Shown here in pieces: positions 1-10,344 of a DNA stretch of 64,000 nt. The position numbers were made by a program, and so were the translations under genes. How positions within the stretch are numbered: the first letter of the stretch is position 1; the number at the start of each line of letters is the position of its first letter. This DNA comes from Microbispora sp. NBC_01189 (GTDB taxonomy: Bacteria > Actinomycetota > Actinomycetes > Streptosporangiales > Streptosporangiaceae). The stretch lies in the NCBI RefSeq assembly GCF_036010665.1, contig NZ_CP108581.1, forward strand, positions 5,637,501 through 5,701,500, given 5' to 3'. The notes under the pieces are model-generated. The model ran no database searches and had not been told where the DNA came from. It saw nothing but the letters and a program-made list of their open reading frames with translations.

Positions 1-150
1 GGCGACGACGAACTGAGGAAGGCGGGAATCGAGGCGGCGTACGCGCTGACCGACATCGAGCCCGACGTCGCGAGGTGCGTGGCCGAGGCCGGGCCGCTGC
101 TCGAACGGCTGGCCCGGCGGATCGCGGCCGAGCACCTCACCAGGCGGTAG
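1..150 (+). CDS. glxK: Glycerate kinase, C-terminal fragment
   Basis: Only the last 49 codons are in the window; the gene enters from the left edge and stops with TAG at 148-150. The tail reads [14 protein letters not shown] followed by a leucine-rich helix, which matches the C-terminus of GlxK-type glycerate kinases as I remember the family. Glycerate kinase phosphorylates glycerate formed from glyoxylate, the end product of allantoin breakdown. It lies 49 bp upstream of allantoinase and allantoicase, so the three probably form one purine-catabolism operon. The call rests on a short tail plus context. Confidence 0.7.
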   Translation, partial: GDDELRKAGIEAAYALTDIEPDVARCVAEAGPLLERLARRIAAEHLTRR

Positions 151-199
151 GCACCGGCGCGAAACCAGGACGGGAGGCGCCCGGATCGCGGGAGGAGCG

Positions 200-1561
200 G
201 TGGGTTCTTTGCAGGATCACGCGGGGGAAGAGGACGTCTCACCCGGCGGCGGCCGGCGATGCGACCTGGTGGTGCGGTCGCGGCGGGTCGTGACCCCGGA
301 GGGGGAGCGGGCGCTCGCCGTCGCCGTGCGCGGGGGCCTGATCGAGGCCCTCCGGCCCTACGACGACCCGCCCGGCGCCGCCGAGCACGTCGACCTCGGC
401 GACCTGCCGCTGCTCCCCGGGCTGGTCGACTCCCACGTGCACGTCAACGAGCCCGGCCGCACCCACTGGGAGGGCTTCGCGACCGCCACCGCGGCGGCGG
501 CGGCCGGGGGCGTCACCACCATCGTCGACATGCCGCTGAACTCGCTGCCGCCGACCCTGGACGTCGCCTCTCTGGAGGTCAAGCGGAAGGCCGCCGAGGG
601 GCGGTGTCACGTGGACGTCGGCTTCTGGGGCGGCGCGGTCCCGGGGAACCTCCCCGACCTGCGCCCCCTGCACGAGGCCGGGGTCATGGGCGTCAAGTGC
701 TTCCTTTCCCCCTCCGGAGTCGAGGAGTTCCCCGAGCTCGACCACGACGGGCTGCGGGCCGCGCTCGCGGAGGTGGCGAGCTTCGGCGGCCTGCTGATCG
801 CGCACGCCGAGGACCCGGCGCTGCTGTCCGAGCCCGGTGGCCCGGCGTACGACGACTTCCTCAGGTCGCGCCCGCAGGAGGCCGAGCGGCGGGCGGTGGA
901 GCGGGTGATCGCGCTGGCCGCCGAGACGGGCGCCAGGGCGCACATCGTGCACGTGTCGGCCGCCGCCTGTCTCGGGCCGCTGCGGGAGGCGCGGGCGGCC
1001 GGGGTGCGCGTCAGCGCCGAGACGTGCCCCCACTACCTGACCCTGGCGGCCGAACAGGTCACCGGATCGGCGTACAAGTGCTGCCCGCCGATCCGGGAGG
1101 CGGCCAACCGCGACGTGCTGTGGGAGGCGCTCGCCGAGGGGGTGCTGATGGGGATCGTCTCCGACCACTCCCCGTCGACGCCCGACCTCAAGGTGGCCGA
1201 CTTCGCCGAGGCGTGGGGCGGGATCTCCTCGCTCCAGGTCGGCCTGCCCGCCGTGTGGACCGCCGCCCGCGCCCGCGGGTACGGCCTCGCCGACGTGGTC
1301 CGCTGGATGGCCGAGGGCCCTGCCCGCCTCGCGGGCCTGCCGTACAAGGGGGCGATCAGGCCGGGCAACGACGCCGACCTGGTGGCCTTCGACCCCGACG
1401 CCGAGTTCACGGTCGACGTGGCGGCGCTGCACCACCGCAACCCCGTGTCGCCCTATCACGGGCGGCGCCTCTCCGGCGTCGTCCGCACCACCTGGCTGCG
1501 CGGCGCGCCCACCGGCCTCGCCACTCCCGCCGGACGCCTGCTGACCAGAGGAGCGCGGTGA
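200..1561 (+). CDS. allB: Allantoinase
   Basis: Opens the allantoin ring to allantoate in purine catabolism (cytoplasmic amidohydrolase). The 453-aa protein has the metal-binding [10 protein letters not shown] motif near residue 78, a VKCF segment supplying the carboxylated lysine, later histidines in LIAHAEDP and HIVHVSAA, and the metal aspartate in SDHSPS. The length fits the family. The GTG start at 200 is chosen because GGAGG lies about 6 nt upstream. The TGA overlaps the allantoicase GTG (GTGA), indicating translational coupling. It is related to dihydroorotases such as the pyrC product further right, but SDHSPS and the allantoicase neighbour favour allantoinase. Confidence 0.95.
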   Translation: MGSLQDHAGEEDVSPGGGRRCDLVVRSRRVVTPEGERALAVAVRGGLIEALRPYDDPPGAAEHVDLGDLPLLPGLVDSHVHVNEPGRTHWEGFATATAAAAAGGVTTIVDMPLNSLPPTLDVASLEVKRKAAEGRCHVDVGFWGGAVPGNLPDLRPLHEAGVMGVKCFLSPSGVEEFPELDHDGLRAALAEVASFGGLLIAHAEDPALLSEPGGPAYDDFLRSRPQEAERRAVERVIALAAETGARAHIVHVSAAACLGPLREARAAGVRVSAETCPHYLTLAAEQVTGSAYKCCPPIREAANRDVLWEALAEGVLMGIVSDHSPSTPDLKVADFAEAWGGISSLQVGLPAVWTAARARGYGLADVVRWMAEGPARLAGLPYKGAIRPGNDADLVAFDPDAEFTVDVAALHHRNPVSPYHGRRLSGVVRTTWLRGAPTGLATPAGRLLTRGAR

Positions 1562-2574
1562 ACGCCTTCACCCGCCTGCCCGACCTCGCCCTCCGCACGT
1601 ACGGCGGGTCGGTCGTGGCGGCCAGCGACGAGTCGTTCGCCGAGCGGGAGGCCCTCATCAGGCCAGGACCGGCCGAGTTCCGGCCGCACACCTTCGGCGC
1701 GAAGGGCCAGGTCTACGACGGCTGGGAGACGCGCCGGCGGCGCGAGGCGGGCCACGACTGGGCGATCGTCCGCCTCGGCATGCCGGGGGTCGTCCGGGGC
1801 GTCGTCGTCGACACCGCGTGGTTCCGCGGCAACTACCCGCCGTACGCCTCGGTGGAGGCGTGCGCGGCGGAGGGGCACCCGGCGCCGGAGGAGCTGGACG
1901 GCTGGGTGGAGATCGTGCCGAAGAGCCCGCTCGGGGGCGACGCGGCCCACGAGTTCGCGGTCACCGATCCCCGCCGGTTCACGCACGTCCGGCTGAACAT
2001 CTTCCCCGACGGCGGCGTCGCGCGGCTGCGGGTGCACGGCCGGGTCGTGCCCGACCCGGCGTTCCTGCGCGGGCTGACCGTCGACCTCGCCGCGCTGGAG
2101 AACGGCGGGCTCGTCACCGCGTGCTCCGACGAGTTCTACTCCTCGCCGGACAACGTCCTCGCGCCCGGCCTCGCCCGCGACCAGGCCGAGGGCTGGGAGA
2201 CGGCCCGGCGGCGCGACGGCGGCAACGACTGGCTCGTCGTCGCCCTCGCCGGGCCCGGCCGGATCGCCGTGGCCGAGATCGACACCACCAACCTGAAGTT
2301 CAACGCCCCCGGCTGGGCCTCCCTGATGGGCGCCGACACCGGCCAGGCACCCCTGGACGACGGCCGAGCGCTCCCGCCGGAGGACGACGCCGGTCGAGCG
2401 CCGCTGCCGGACGCCGCCGCCTGGTTCCCGCTGCTGCCGAAGACCCGGCTCCAACCGGACACCCGCCACCGCTTCCGCCTCGACGACGACCGCCGCGTCA
2501 CCCACGTCCGCCTCGACATCTTCCCCGACGGCGGCCTCGCCCGCCTCCGCCTCCCCGGCACCCTCCTCCTCTGA
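1558..2574 (+). CDS. alc: Allantoicase
   Basis: Hydrolyses allantoate to ureidoglycolate and urea, the step after allantoinase. The 338-aa protein contains the two homologous beta-rich allantoicase repeats: each carries a DGWETxRRR-like motif ([14 protein letters not shown] in the first, [14 protein letters not shown] in the second) and a THVRLxIFPDGG motif. The GTG start overlaps the allB stop by four bases, so the two are co-translated. An open frame continues upstream through allB but is a shadow. No urease or ureidoglycolate gene follows; the next gene is unrelated and lies beyond a promoter and terminator. Confidence 0.95.
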   Translation: MNAFTRLPDLALRTYGGSVVAASDESFAEREALIRPGPAEFRPHTFGAKGQVYDGWETRRRREAGHDWAIVRLGMPGVVRGVVVDTAWFRGNYPPYASVEACAAEGHPAPEELDGWVEIVPKSPLGGDAAHEFAVTDPRRFTHVRLNIFPDGGVARLRVHGRVVPDPAFLRGLTVDLAALENGGLVTACSDEFYSSPDNVLAPGLARDQAEGWETARRRDGGNDWLVVALAGPGRIAVAEIDTTNLKFNAPGWASLMGADTGQAPLDDGRALPPEDDAGRAPLPDAAAWFPLLPKTRLQPDTRHRFRLDDDRRVTHVRLDIFPDGGLARLRLPGTLLL

Positions 2575-2651
2575 CTACCCGAACCGGTGGAATCGCTGCG
2601 TACCGAGCATGTCGCGAAGTAGGGTGGCAGGACGATTTCGGAGGGTAGCGA

Positions 2652-2668
2652 AACGAGTACGACTCGTT
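2652..2668. promoter_or_regulatory. Inverted repeat (candidate operator) before the NYN gene
   Basis: AACGAGT-ACG-ACTCGTT is a perfect 7-bp inverted repeat with a 3-bp spacer. It ends two bases before an extended -10 element, so it covers the -35 region, where a repressor or activator would act. The regulator is unknown. Confidence 0.5.
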
Positions 2669-2669
2669 C

Positions 2670-2678
2670 TGCTACACT
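2670..2678 (+). promoter_or_regulatory. Extended -10 promoter for the NYN gene
   Basis: TGCTACACT fits TGn-TANNNT. No good -35 is visible; the inverted repeat occupies that position. The predicted transcription start is about 2685, giving a leader of about 55 nt that is mostly the hairpin described next. Confidence 0.5.
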
Positions 2679-2690
2679 GGGACCATTACT

Positions 2691-2723
2691 CCCCGCCGTC
2701 CTCCGGGACTGGCGGGGCTTTTT
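2691..2723 (+). terminator. Intrinsic terminator in the leader of the NYN gene (attenuator candidate)
   Basis: CCCCGCC-GTCC pairs with GGAC-GGCGGGG (11 bp, one bulged T at 2710, loop TCCG) and is followed directly by CTTTTT. This is the strongest classical terminator seen in the window. It starts about 13 bp after the -10 and ends just before the coding region. It could terminate upstream allantoicase transcription, attenuate the NYN gene, or both. It has a T-run only on the plus strand. Confidence 0.75.
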
Positions 2724-2741
2724 CATGTGGGAGACGACCTC

Positions 2742-3329
2742 GTGGCCGAACGTGTCGCGGTTTTCCTGGACTTTCAGAACGTCCATCTGAGCGGGCACGG
2801 TCTCTTCGAGGGTTACGGTGTGCCGCCATATAGATGCGTGCCCGATCCCGCCGGGATCGCCGACCTGATCGGTCAACGGAGGTCGCGCGCGAGTGAGGTG
2901 ACGGCGGTGCGGGTCTACCGAGGCCGTCCTGACCCCAACTATCAGCCATTACCGGCAGCAGCAAACGATGCTCAGGCGGCGCGGTGGACACACGACCGCC
3001 GCGTCCAGGTGATTCGACGGCAACTCAACTACCGCGGCTGGACGGATGGGACGCCTCCGCAGGAGAAGGGCATCGACGTCGCCCTGGCCGTCGATCTCAT
3101 CCACCTGGCGCTGCGGAGGCAGTACGACGCTCTGGTGCTGTTCTCGAGTGACACCGACCTTCTCCCGGCGGTGGAGACGATCAAGGGGTTGCGACTCGGG
3201 CACATCGAGGTGGCCTGCTGGTCCGGGTTCAAGCCTCTCCGGATCAAAGGCACCAATCTTCCCTACTGCCACTTCCTGAACAAGGACGACTGGGCAGCGG
3301 TCACTGAGGACTGGACTGACCGCATCTGA
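2742..3329 (+). CDS. NYN-domain (PIN-like) putative ribonuclease
   Basis: A 195-aa single-domain protein. The N-terminal VAVFLDFQNVHL holds the first acidic residue typical of NYN/LabA-like nucleases. KGIDVALAVDLI and LFSSDTDLLPAV supply the other acidic residues of the metal-dependent active site. The family is thought to cleave RNA; the substrate here is unknown. The start is uncertain: GTG 2742 is preferred because GGGAGA lies about 8 nt upstream, while an in-frame GTG at 2727 abuts the terminator. The gene stands alone between the allantoin genes and the convergent PASTA kinase. Its leader is unusual: dyad, extended -10, strong terminator. Confidence 0.85.
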   Translation: MAERVAVFLDFQNVHLSGHGLFEGYGVPPYRCVPDPAGIADLIGQRRSRASEVTAVRVYRGRPDPNYQPLPAAANDAQAARWTHDRRVQVIRRQLNYRGWTDGTPPQEKGIDVALAVDLIHLALRRQYDALVLFSSDTDLLPAVETIKGLRLGHIEVACWSGFKPLRIKGTNLPYCHFLNKDDWAAVTEDWTDRI

Positions 3330-3335
3330 GAGGCG

Positions 3336-3419
3336 ATGGCCAAGGACCGTACAGCTTTCGTGCCGCATACCGAAACCGGCGGTGAGGAGGCCGTCGCCGA
3401 AGCGCGACAAGGCAACTAG
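3336..3419 (+). CDS. Possible 27-aa small ORF after the NYN gene
   Basis: ATG at 3336 opens a 27-codon frame (MAKDRTAFVPHTETGG and an acidic tail) ending in TAG at 3417-3419, seven bases after the NYN stop. GAGAGG lies just upstream but very close to the ATG. Third-position GC is lower than in neighbouring genes and I recognise no family, so it may be chance. The rest of the gap up to 3480 holds nothing recognisable. Confidence 0.2.
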   Translation: MAKDRTAFVPHTETGGEEAVAEARQGN

Positions 3420-3482
3420 GAAGGAGCACATAGACGACCACCGGCGCGCGGAGAGTTACGACGGCGGGCGGGCGGGTGGGGG

Positions 3483-5483
3483 TCAGTGCCAGATCGTGAT
3501 GGTGCTGCCCTGGGGTTGCTGGCCGAGGGGGTTCTCGCCGACGACCCGCTGGGTGCCGACCAGCTCGCGGACCCTGACCCTGAAGCCGGCCGTCTTCAGC
3601 TCGGACACCGCGTCCCGCACCGCCTTGAACCGCACGTCGGGCACGTTCACGAAGTCGGGCGCCGCCTGCGAGGGGTCGGTCTCCCACGGCCAGTGGAAGC
3701 CCTGGTCCGGGCCGCGTGACACGGTCAGGTGGACGGTCGCCCCGGCCGCCGTCTCCGCGCCGCCCGAGGGGTCCTGCGCGATCACGGTGCCCGGCGGGGC
3801 ATCGTCCACCGTCTCGTCGATCTGGACGTTGAAGCCCTTGTCGCGCAGGAACTTCTCCGCCTGGTCGCGCATCATCTGCGTGACGTCCGGCATGAGCAGC
3901 CCGGCGCTGACCACGAAGTTGACCGCGCCGCCCTTCCTGACGCGCTTGCCCACCAGCGGGTTCGTACGGATGACCTGGTCACGCGGGATCGTCTCACTCG
4001 CGCTCCGGCTGACCCGTCCGGGGGCCAGCCCGGCCTCGGCGATCTTGGCCCGGGCGTCCGCCAGGCTGAGGCCCTCGACCTTCGGCACCGGGATCGTCTC
4101 CGGGCCGGCCGACGGGATCAGCTTGAGCACCGCTCCCTTGACCGCCTCGGCGCCCGGCCCGGGCTCGGTGTTCAGGACGACGTCCTTGGGGACCTTGTCG
4201 TCGAACACCGGCTTGAGGACCTGCACCTCGAATCCGCGGTTCTGCGCCTCCTGCCGGGCGACCGTCAGAGGCTTGTTCACCAGGTCGGGCACCTTCGTGT
4301 AGCGGCCCTCGGAGAACCACCAGCCCGTGAAGGCGACGCCCGCGAGCATGACGAGGGCCAGTGCGGCGAGGAACCAGATCGGTCGTGGTCGTGCCCTGCG
4401 GGTCCCGCGGCGCCCTCCCGCCTCCGTGGGGCCGGTCACGACGCCGGTCAGCAGGTCCGCACGCGGCTGGATCACCGTCTGGCCGAGCTGCGCGTGCCCG
4501 GCTGTGCCGGACGCGGGGGTCGCGCCCGCCGGGGCCACGGGCGCGCGGTGCGTCCCCGTGCCGGCGCCGCTGTGCGCGCCCGCCGCGGAGCCCACTACCG
4601 AGTCCGGGCGGGTGTGGCCGCCGGTGTGCCCGGTCCTCGGCAGCGTACGGTGGATCTCGACGGCGGCGACCAGCATGGCGGTCGCGTCCGCCGGGCGCCG
4701 GGCGGGGTCCTTGTCGGTGGCGGCGGTGACGAGCGCGTCGATCTGCGGCGGGATGCCGGGCACGACCGAGGACGGCGCGGGCACGGTCTCGTGCACGTGC
4801 CGGTAGGCGATCGACATCGGCGTCTCACCGGCGTACGGCGGCTGCCCGGTGAGCAGCTCGAACAGCATGATCCCGACGGCGTACACGTCGCTGCGCGCGT
4901 CGGCGAGGCCGGTCGTGACCTGCTCGGGCGACATGTAGCCGATCGTGCCGATCATCATGCCGGTCTTGGTCTGGTTGGTGGCCTCGATCGCCCGGGCCAG
5001 GCCGAAGTCCACGACCTTCACCCGGCCGTCGTCGGCGAGCAGCACGTTCTCGGGCTTGACGTCCCGGTGGATCAGCCCCGCCTGGTGCGCCGCGCCGAGG
5101 GCGGCCAGCACCGGGATGACCATCTCCAGGGCCTCGCGCGCCGGGAGGCGGCCACGCCGGCGCAGGATGTCGCGCAGCGTCCTGCCGGGGACGTACTCCA
5201 TCGACAGGTAGACGTTCGCCCCGTCGGTGCCCTGGTCGAAGACCTGCACGATGTTCGGGTGCGAGAGGCTCGCCACCGACTTGGCCTCGCCGATGAACCG
5301 CTGGACGAACTGCGGGTCCTCGGCCAGCGAACGGTGCATCACCTTGACGGCGACCGTGCGGTCGAGCCGGATGTCCAGAGCCAGATAGACGGAGGCCATG
5401 CCGCCCCGGGCGATCCGGGACTCGACGCGGTAGCGCCCGTCGAGCTGCTGCCCCACGAGCGGATCGGTTAGCGTCGTGTCCAC
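3483..5483 (-). CDS. pknL: PASTA-domain Ser/Thr protein kinase, PknL-like
   Basis: Membrane receptor kinase of 666 aa. The kinase domain spans about residues 17-275, with a Gly loop near 26, catalytic Lys47 (VAVKVM), Asp141 and Lys143 in HRDVKPEN, DFG at 159-161, and an activation loop with TGMMIGTIGYMSPE. A disordered linker rich in Gly, Thr and Ala runs from 280 to 368, one membrane helix spans about 369-390, and four extracellular PASTA repeats bind peptidoglycan or lipid II. The assignment as PknL rests on nearby neighbours: an Rv2175c-like gene, a polyprenyl synthase and metF lie within 7 kb, as around M. tuberculosis pknL from memory. GTG start; TAAACT lies 7 nt upstream, so the message may be leaderless. 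PknB is the alternative name. Confidence 0.88.
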   Translation of the reverse strand: MDTTLTDPLVGQQLDGRYRVESRIARGGMASVYLALDIRLDRTVAVKVMHRSLAEDPQFVQRFIGEAKSVASLSHPNIVQVFDQGTDGANVYLSMEYVPGRTLRDILRRRGRLPAREALEMVIPVLAALGAAHQAGLIHRDVKPENVLLADDGRVKVVDFGLARAIEATNQTKTGMMIGTIGYMSPEQVTTGLADARSDVYAVGIMLFELLTGQPPYAGETPMSIAYRHVHETVPAPSSVVPGIPPQIDALVTAATDKDPARRPADATAMLVAAVEIHRTLPRTGHTGGHTRPDSVVGSAAGAHSGAGTGTHRAPVAPAGATPASGTAGHAQLGQTVIQPRADLLTGVVTGPTEAGGRRGTRRARPRPIWFLAALALVMLAGVAFTGWWFSEGRYTKVPDLVNKPLTVARQEAQNRGFEVQVLKPVFDDKVPKDVVLNTEPGPGAEAVKGAVLKLIPSAGPETIPVPKVEGLSLADARAKIAEAGLAPGRVSRSASETIPRDQVIRTNPLVGKRVRKGGAVNFVVSAGLLMPDVTQMMRDQAEKFLRDKGFNVQIDETVDDAPPGTVIAQDPSGGAETAAGATVHLTVSRGPDQGFHWPWETDPSQAAPDFVNVPDVRFKAVRDAVSELKTAGFRVRVRELVGTQRVVGENPLGQQPQGSTITIWH

Positions 5484-5628
5484 CCGCCCGAGTTTACGGG
5501 TGATTTGCCGTCGGGCGTGTTCCCGAATCCCAAACCGAGACCTGTCCGGATCCCTTTCGCAGGACCCGGAAAGCCGTCCCTCATGCGAAAACCGGCCTTA
5601 CCCGGCGTCCGATTCGGAAACGCGCCGC

Positions 5629-7747
<2,119 letters not shown>

Positions 7748-7748
7748 C

Positions 7749-7847
7749 GCGCTCCCTTCGCCGGCATGACCCGGATCAGGTGGTGGGCGGTCGAGAGCCG
7801 TACGCTCTCCTCTCAGCCCGGTCCGCCGGGCTCCCGCGCGTCTTACG
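7749..7847 (-). promoter_or_regulatory. TPP riboswitch (THI box) upstream of thiO
   Basis: Read on the minus strand, the segment carries the conserved GGGCTGAGAG of the aptamer core, then CTGATCCGGGTCATGCCGG and CGAAGGGAG, matching the thi-box consensus. A TANNNT -10 (TACGCT on the minus strand, 7859-7854) places the transcript start near 7847. The thiO Shine-Dalgarno lies in the aptamer 3' end, so control is most likely translational. Binding of thiamine pyrophosphate should repress thiO-thiS-thiG. Confidence 0.93.
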
Positions 7848-8018
7848 CCCCACAGCGTAGTACGTGGCGGATACCGGCGGATCGCCCGGTTCGGCGCTTG
7901 CGCGGGCGGGCGTGACGCGGCTCACAATCGGGGCTGCCCGAGATGTGCGCGCTCCTTGCCCAACTCGTTATGGGGAGCCGGTTGGCCAGGTCCCCTGTTG
8001 ACAATCTATGGTCAAGGC

Positions 8019-9197
8019 GTGGATCACGTCGTGGTGGTGGGTGCCGGCCTGGCCGGCGTGCGAAGCATCGAGGCGCTGAGGGCCCGGGGGTTCACCGGGC
8101 GCATCACGCTCATCGGCGAGGAACACCATCGCCCCTATGACCGCCCGCCGCTCTCGAAGACGGTGCTGCTCGGCGACGCCGACTCCACCGTGGTCGACTC
8201 CGATCTCGACGCCATGGACGTGCGGCTGTGCCTCGGCACGGCCGCCAAGGGCCTGCGGGACAGCGTGCTGGAGACGACCGAGGGAGAGCTGGAGTACGAC
8301 GGCCTGGTCATCGCCACCGGAGCCACCCCGGTCCGGCTGCGGGGCGAGGGCCACCAGCATGTGCTGCGCACGATCGACGACGCGCTCGCGCTGCGCGAGC
8401 GGCTGGTGCCCGGCGCCCGCGTGGCCGTCGTCGGCGCCGGCTGGATCGGCGCCGAGGTCGCGACCGCGGCGGCCAAAGCGGGGTGCGCGGTGACCGTGGT
8501 GGAGGCGGGGGAGAGCCCGCTCGCCGCCGCGGTCGGCCCGGCGGTCGGCTGCCACACGATCGGCTGGTACGCCCGGGCCGGCGTCGAGCTGCGCCTCGGC
8601 GCGATGGTCGGGACGGTGGACGCCGACGGGCTCACGCTCATGTCCGGCGCGCGGGTGCCCGCCGACGTGGTGGTCTCCGGCGTCGGGGTGCGCCCCTCGG
8701 TCGACTGGCTCAAGGGCTCGGCCGTACGGCTCGACGACGGCGTGGTCGTCGACGAGCACCTGCGCACGTCGCTGCCGAACGTGGTCGCGGTGGGCGACTG
8801 CGCCAACTGGTGGTCGCGCAGGTTCGGCACCCGGCTGCGGGTCGAGCACTGGGACACCGCGCTTCAGGCCCCCGACACGGCCGCCGCCACGCTGCTGGGC
8901 GATGAGGCGGTCTACGACCCCGTGCCGTACTTCTGGTCGGAGCAGTTCGATCACATGCTGCAGTTCGCCGGACACCCGGCCCCGGACGACCGGGTGCTGC
9001 TGCGCGGTGACCCGCGGGCGGACGGGAAGTGGGCGGTGTGCTGGCTGACCCCGGAGGACCGGCTCGCCGCGGTGTTCACCGTGGACCGGCCGCGCGACGT
9101 GGTGCAGGGCCGGCGCCTGGTGGAGGCCGGCCGGAGGCTCGACCCCCGGCGGGTGGCCGATCCGGCCGTGCCGCTCCGCGACTGCATTATGGCGTAG
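8019..9197 (+). CDS. FAD/NAD-dependent ferredoxin-reductase-like oxidoreductase
   Basis: A 392-aa flavoprotein of the class that passes electrons from NAD(P)H to ferredoxin or rubredoxin. It has an N-terminal FAD fold (VVVGAGLAGVRSIEAL), a second nucleotide fold (VAVVGAGWIGAEVA, about residue 140), the ATG motif ATGATPV, and VVAVGDCANWW near the FAD, followed by a reductase C-terminal domain. The start is set at GTG 8019: TATGGT lies exactly 6 nt upstream, typical of a leaderless actinobacterial transcript, and earlier in-frame starts only add an unconserved extension. The partner redox protein is not in the window. It is divergent from the thi operon. Confidence 0.88.
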   Translation: MDHVVVVGAGLAGVRSIEALRARGFTGRITLIGEEHHRPYDRPPLSKTVLLGDADSTVVDSDLDAMDVRLCLGTAAKGLRDSVLETTEGELEYDGLVIATGATPVRLRGEGHQHVLRTIDDALALRERLVPGARVAVVGAGWIGAEVATAAAKAGCAVTVVEAGESPLAAAVGPAVGCHTIGWYARAGVELRLGAMVGTVDADGLTLMSGARVPADVVVSGVGVRPSVDWLKGSAVRLDDGVVVDEHLRTSLPNVVAVGDCANWWSRRFGTRLRVEHWDTALQAPDTAAATLLGDEAVYDPVPYFWSEQFDHMLQFAGHPAPDDRVLLRGDPRADGKWAVCWLTPEDRLAAVFTVDRPRDVVQGRRLVEAGRRLDPRRVADPAVPLRDCIMA

Positions 9198-9240
9198 TCG
9201 AGGTGTTTCCCGGAGGCCCGCATGTGGTAATGGTGGTTCC

Positions 9241-9615
9241 GTGACGCTTACTGTTGCGCAGATAGACCGGGAGACCGACCGGCTCGTCGGGGAGTGGCTC
9301 CCACTTCCGCAGGCCGCCGAGAAGCTGGGGCTCAGCATCGGCCGCACCAAGCAACTCCTGAAGGACAAGAAGCTCGTCGGCGTCCGGCGGGGCGGCGGCC
9401 AGCCGCAGATCCCGTCGGTGTTCGTCGCCCACGGTGAGGTGCTCAAGGGCCTGCCCGGCACGCTCACCGTCCTCTCCGACGCCGGGTACGACGAGGTGGA
9501 GTCGATCCGCTGGTTGTTCACCCCCGACGACTCGCTGCCGGGGGCGCCGATCGACGCGATCGTCAAGGGCCGGCACACCGAGGTCAAGCGCAGGGCCCAG
9601 GCGCTGGGCTTCTGA
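9241..9615 (+). CDS. Rv2175c-family DNA-binding protein
   Basis: A 124-aa protein with a winged helix-turn-helix near the N-terminus (LPLPQAAEKLGLSIGRTKQL) followed by an acidic C-terminal domain (WLFTPDDSLPG). It matches the M. tuberculosis Rv2175c family, a known substrate of kinase PknL. Here the PknL-like kinase lies about 4 kb away with thiamine genes between them, so the kinase-substrate pair is close but not adjacent. GTG start; TAATGG about 7 nt upstream is a weak -10, so the message may be leaderless. DNA targets are unknown. Confidence 0.87.
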   Translation: MTLTVAQIDRETDRLVGEWLPLPQAAEKLGLSIGRTKQLLKDKKLVGVRRGGGQPQIPSVFVAHGEVLKGLPGTLTVLSDAGYDEVESIRWLFTPDDSLPGAPIDAIVKGRHTEVKRRAQALGF

Positions 9616-9642
9616 CCGCCGCCGCATGGCATTGTTGGCCGG

Positions 9643-10293
9643 GTGAACGACACCCGGCGACGGCTCGCGCAGGCCAGGCTCTACCTCTGCACCGACGGCA
9701 GGAGGGACCGCGGCGACCTCGAGGACTTCCTCGACGCGGTCCTGGCCGGCGGCGTGGACATCGTCCAGTTGCGGGAGAAGGGCCTGGAGGCCCGGGAGGA
9801 GCTGGGCCTGCTCGAGGTGTTCCGCGCGGCCTGCGACCGGCACGGCGCGCTGCTGGCGGTCAACGACCGGGCGGACGTCGCGTACGCCGCCCGGCCGGAC
9901 ATCCTGCACCTCGGTCAGGACGACCTCCCGGTCCCCGTGGCCCGGGAGATCCTGGGCTCGGACGTGCTCGTCGGCAGGTCGACCCACTCGGCGGCCGAGG
10001 CGTCGGCCGCCGCGGTGGAGCCGGGCGTGGACTACTTCTGCTGCGGGCCGGTGTGGCCCACGCCGACCAAGCCGGGCCGTCCGGCGCCCGGCCCCGCGCT
10101 GCTGGAGCACGCCGCGAGCCTGGACGCGGGCCGGCCGTGGTTCGGCATCGGCGGCATCGGCCCGGACAACCTCGACGAGGTGATGGCGCACGGCGTGCGC
10201 CGGGCGGTGGTCGTCAGGGCCGTCACCGAGGCCGAGGACCCCGGTGCCGCCGCCGCGGCTCTCAAGGCGCGCCTGTCGGCCGTCCCGCTGTGA
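9643..10293 (+). CDS. thiE: Thiamine phosphate synthase
   Basis: Joins HMP pyrophosphate and thiazole phosphate to thiamine monophosphate. The 216-aa TIM barrel carries the family motifs VQLREK (about residue 42), a NDRADVA metal/pyrophosphate site, VGRSTHS, and [10 protein letters not shown], plus a C-terminal phosphate-binding IGGIG. GTG start, with CATTGT 7 nt upstream as a weak -10. It is not under the TPP riboswitch seen at thiO unless read from elsewhere. It converges with the polyprenyl synthase gene. Confidence 0.95.
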   Translation: MNDTRRRLAQARLYLCTDGRRDRGDLEDFLDAVLAGGVDIVQLREKGLEAREELGLLEVFRAACDRHGALLAVNDRADVAYAARPDILHLGQDDLPVPVAREILGSDVLVGRSTHSAAEASAAAVEPGVDYFCCGPVWPTPTKPGRPAPGPALLEHAASLDAGRPWFGIGGIGPDNLDEVMAHGVRRAVVVRAVTEAEDPGAAAAALKARLSAVPL

Positions 10294-10300
10294 GCCGGCC

Positions 10301-10328
10301 CCCGCCGGTCCCGGACGGGAACGGCGGG
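10301..10328. terminator. Hairpin between convergent thiE and polyprenyl synthase
   Basis: CCCGCCGGTCCCG pairs with CGGGAACGGCGGG around a GA loop (13 bp, one G-A mismatch). It lacks a T-run but sits in the 51-bp gap between converging genes, so it probably serves both strands. Confidence 0.5.
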
Positions 10329-10344
10329 CCCGGTGGGGGCGTCG

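Noticed and set aside
259-1557. Upstream extension of the allantoicase frame through allB
   Set aside because: Out-of-frame shadow of allantoinase; the allantoicase homology begins at GTG 1558.
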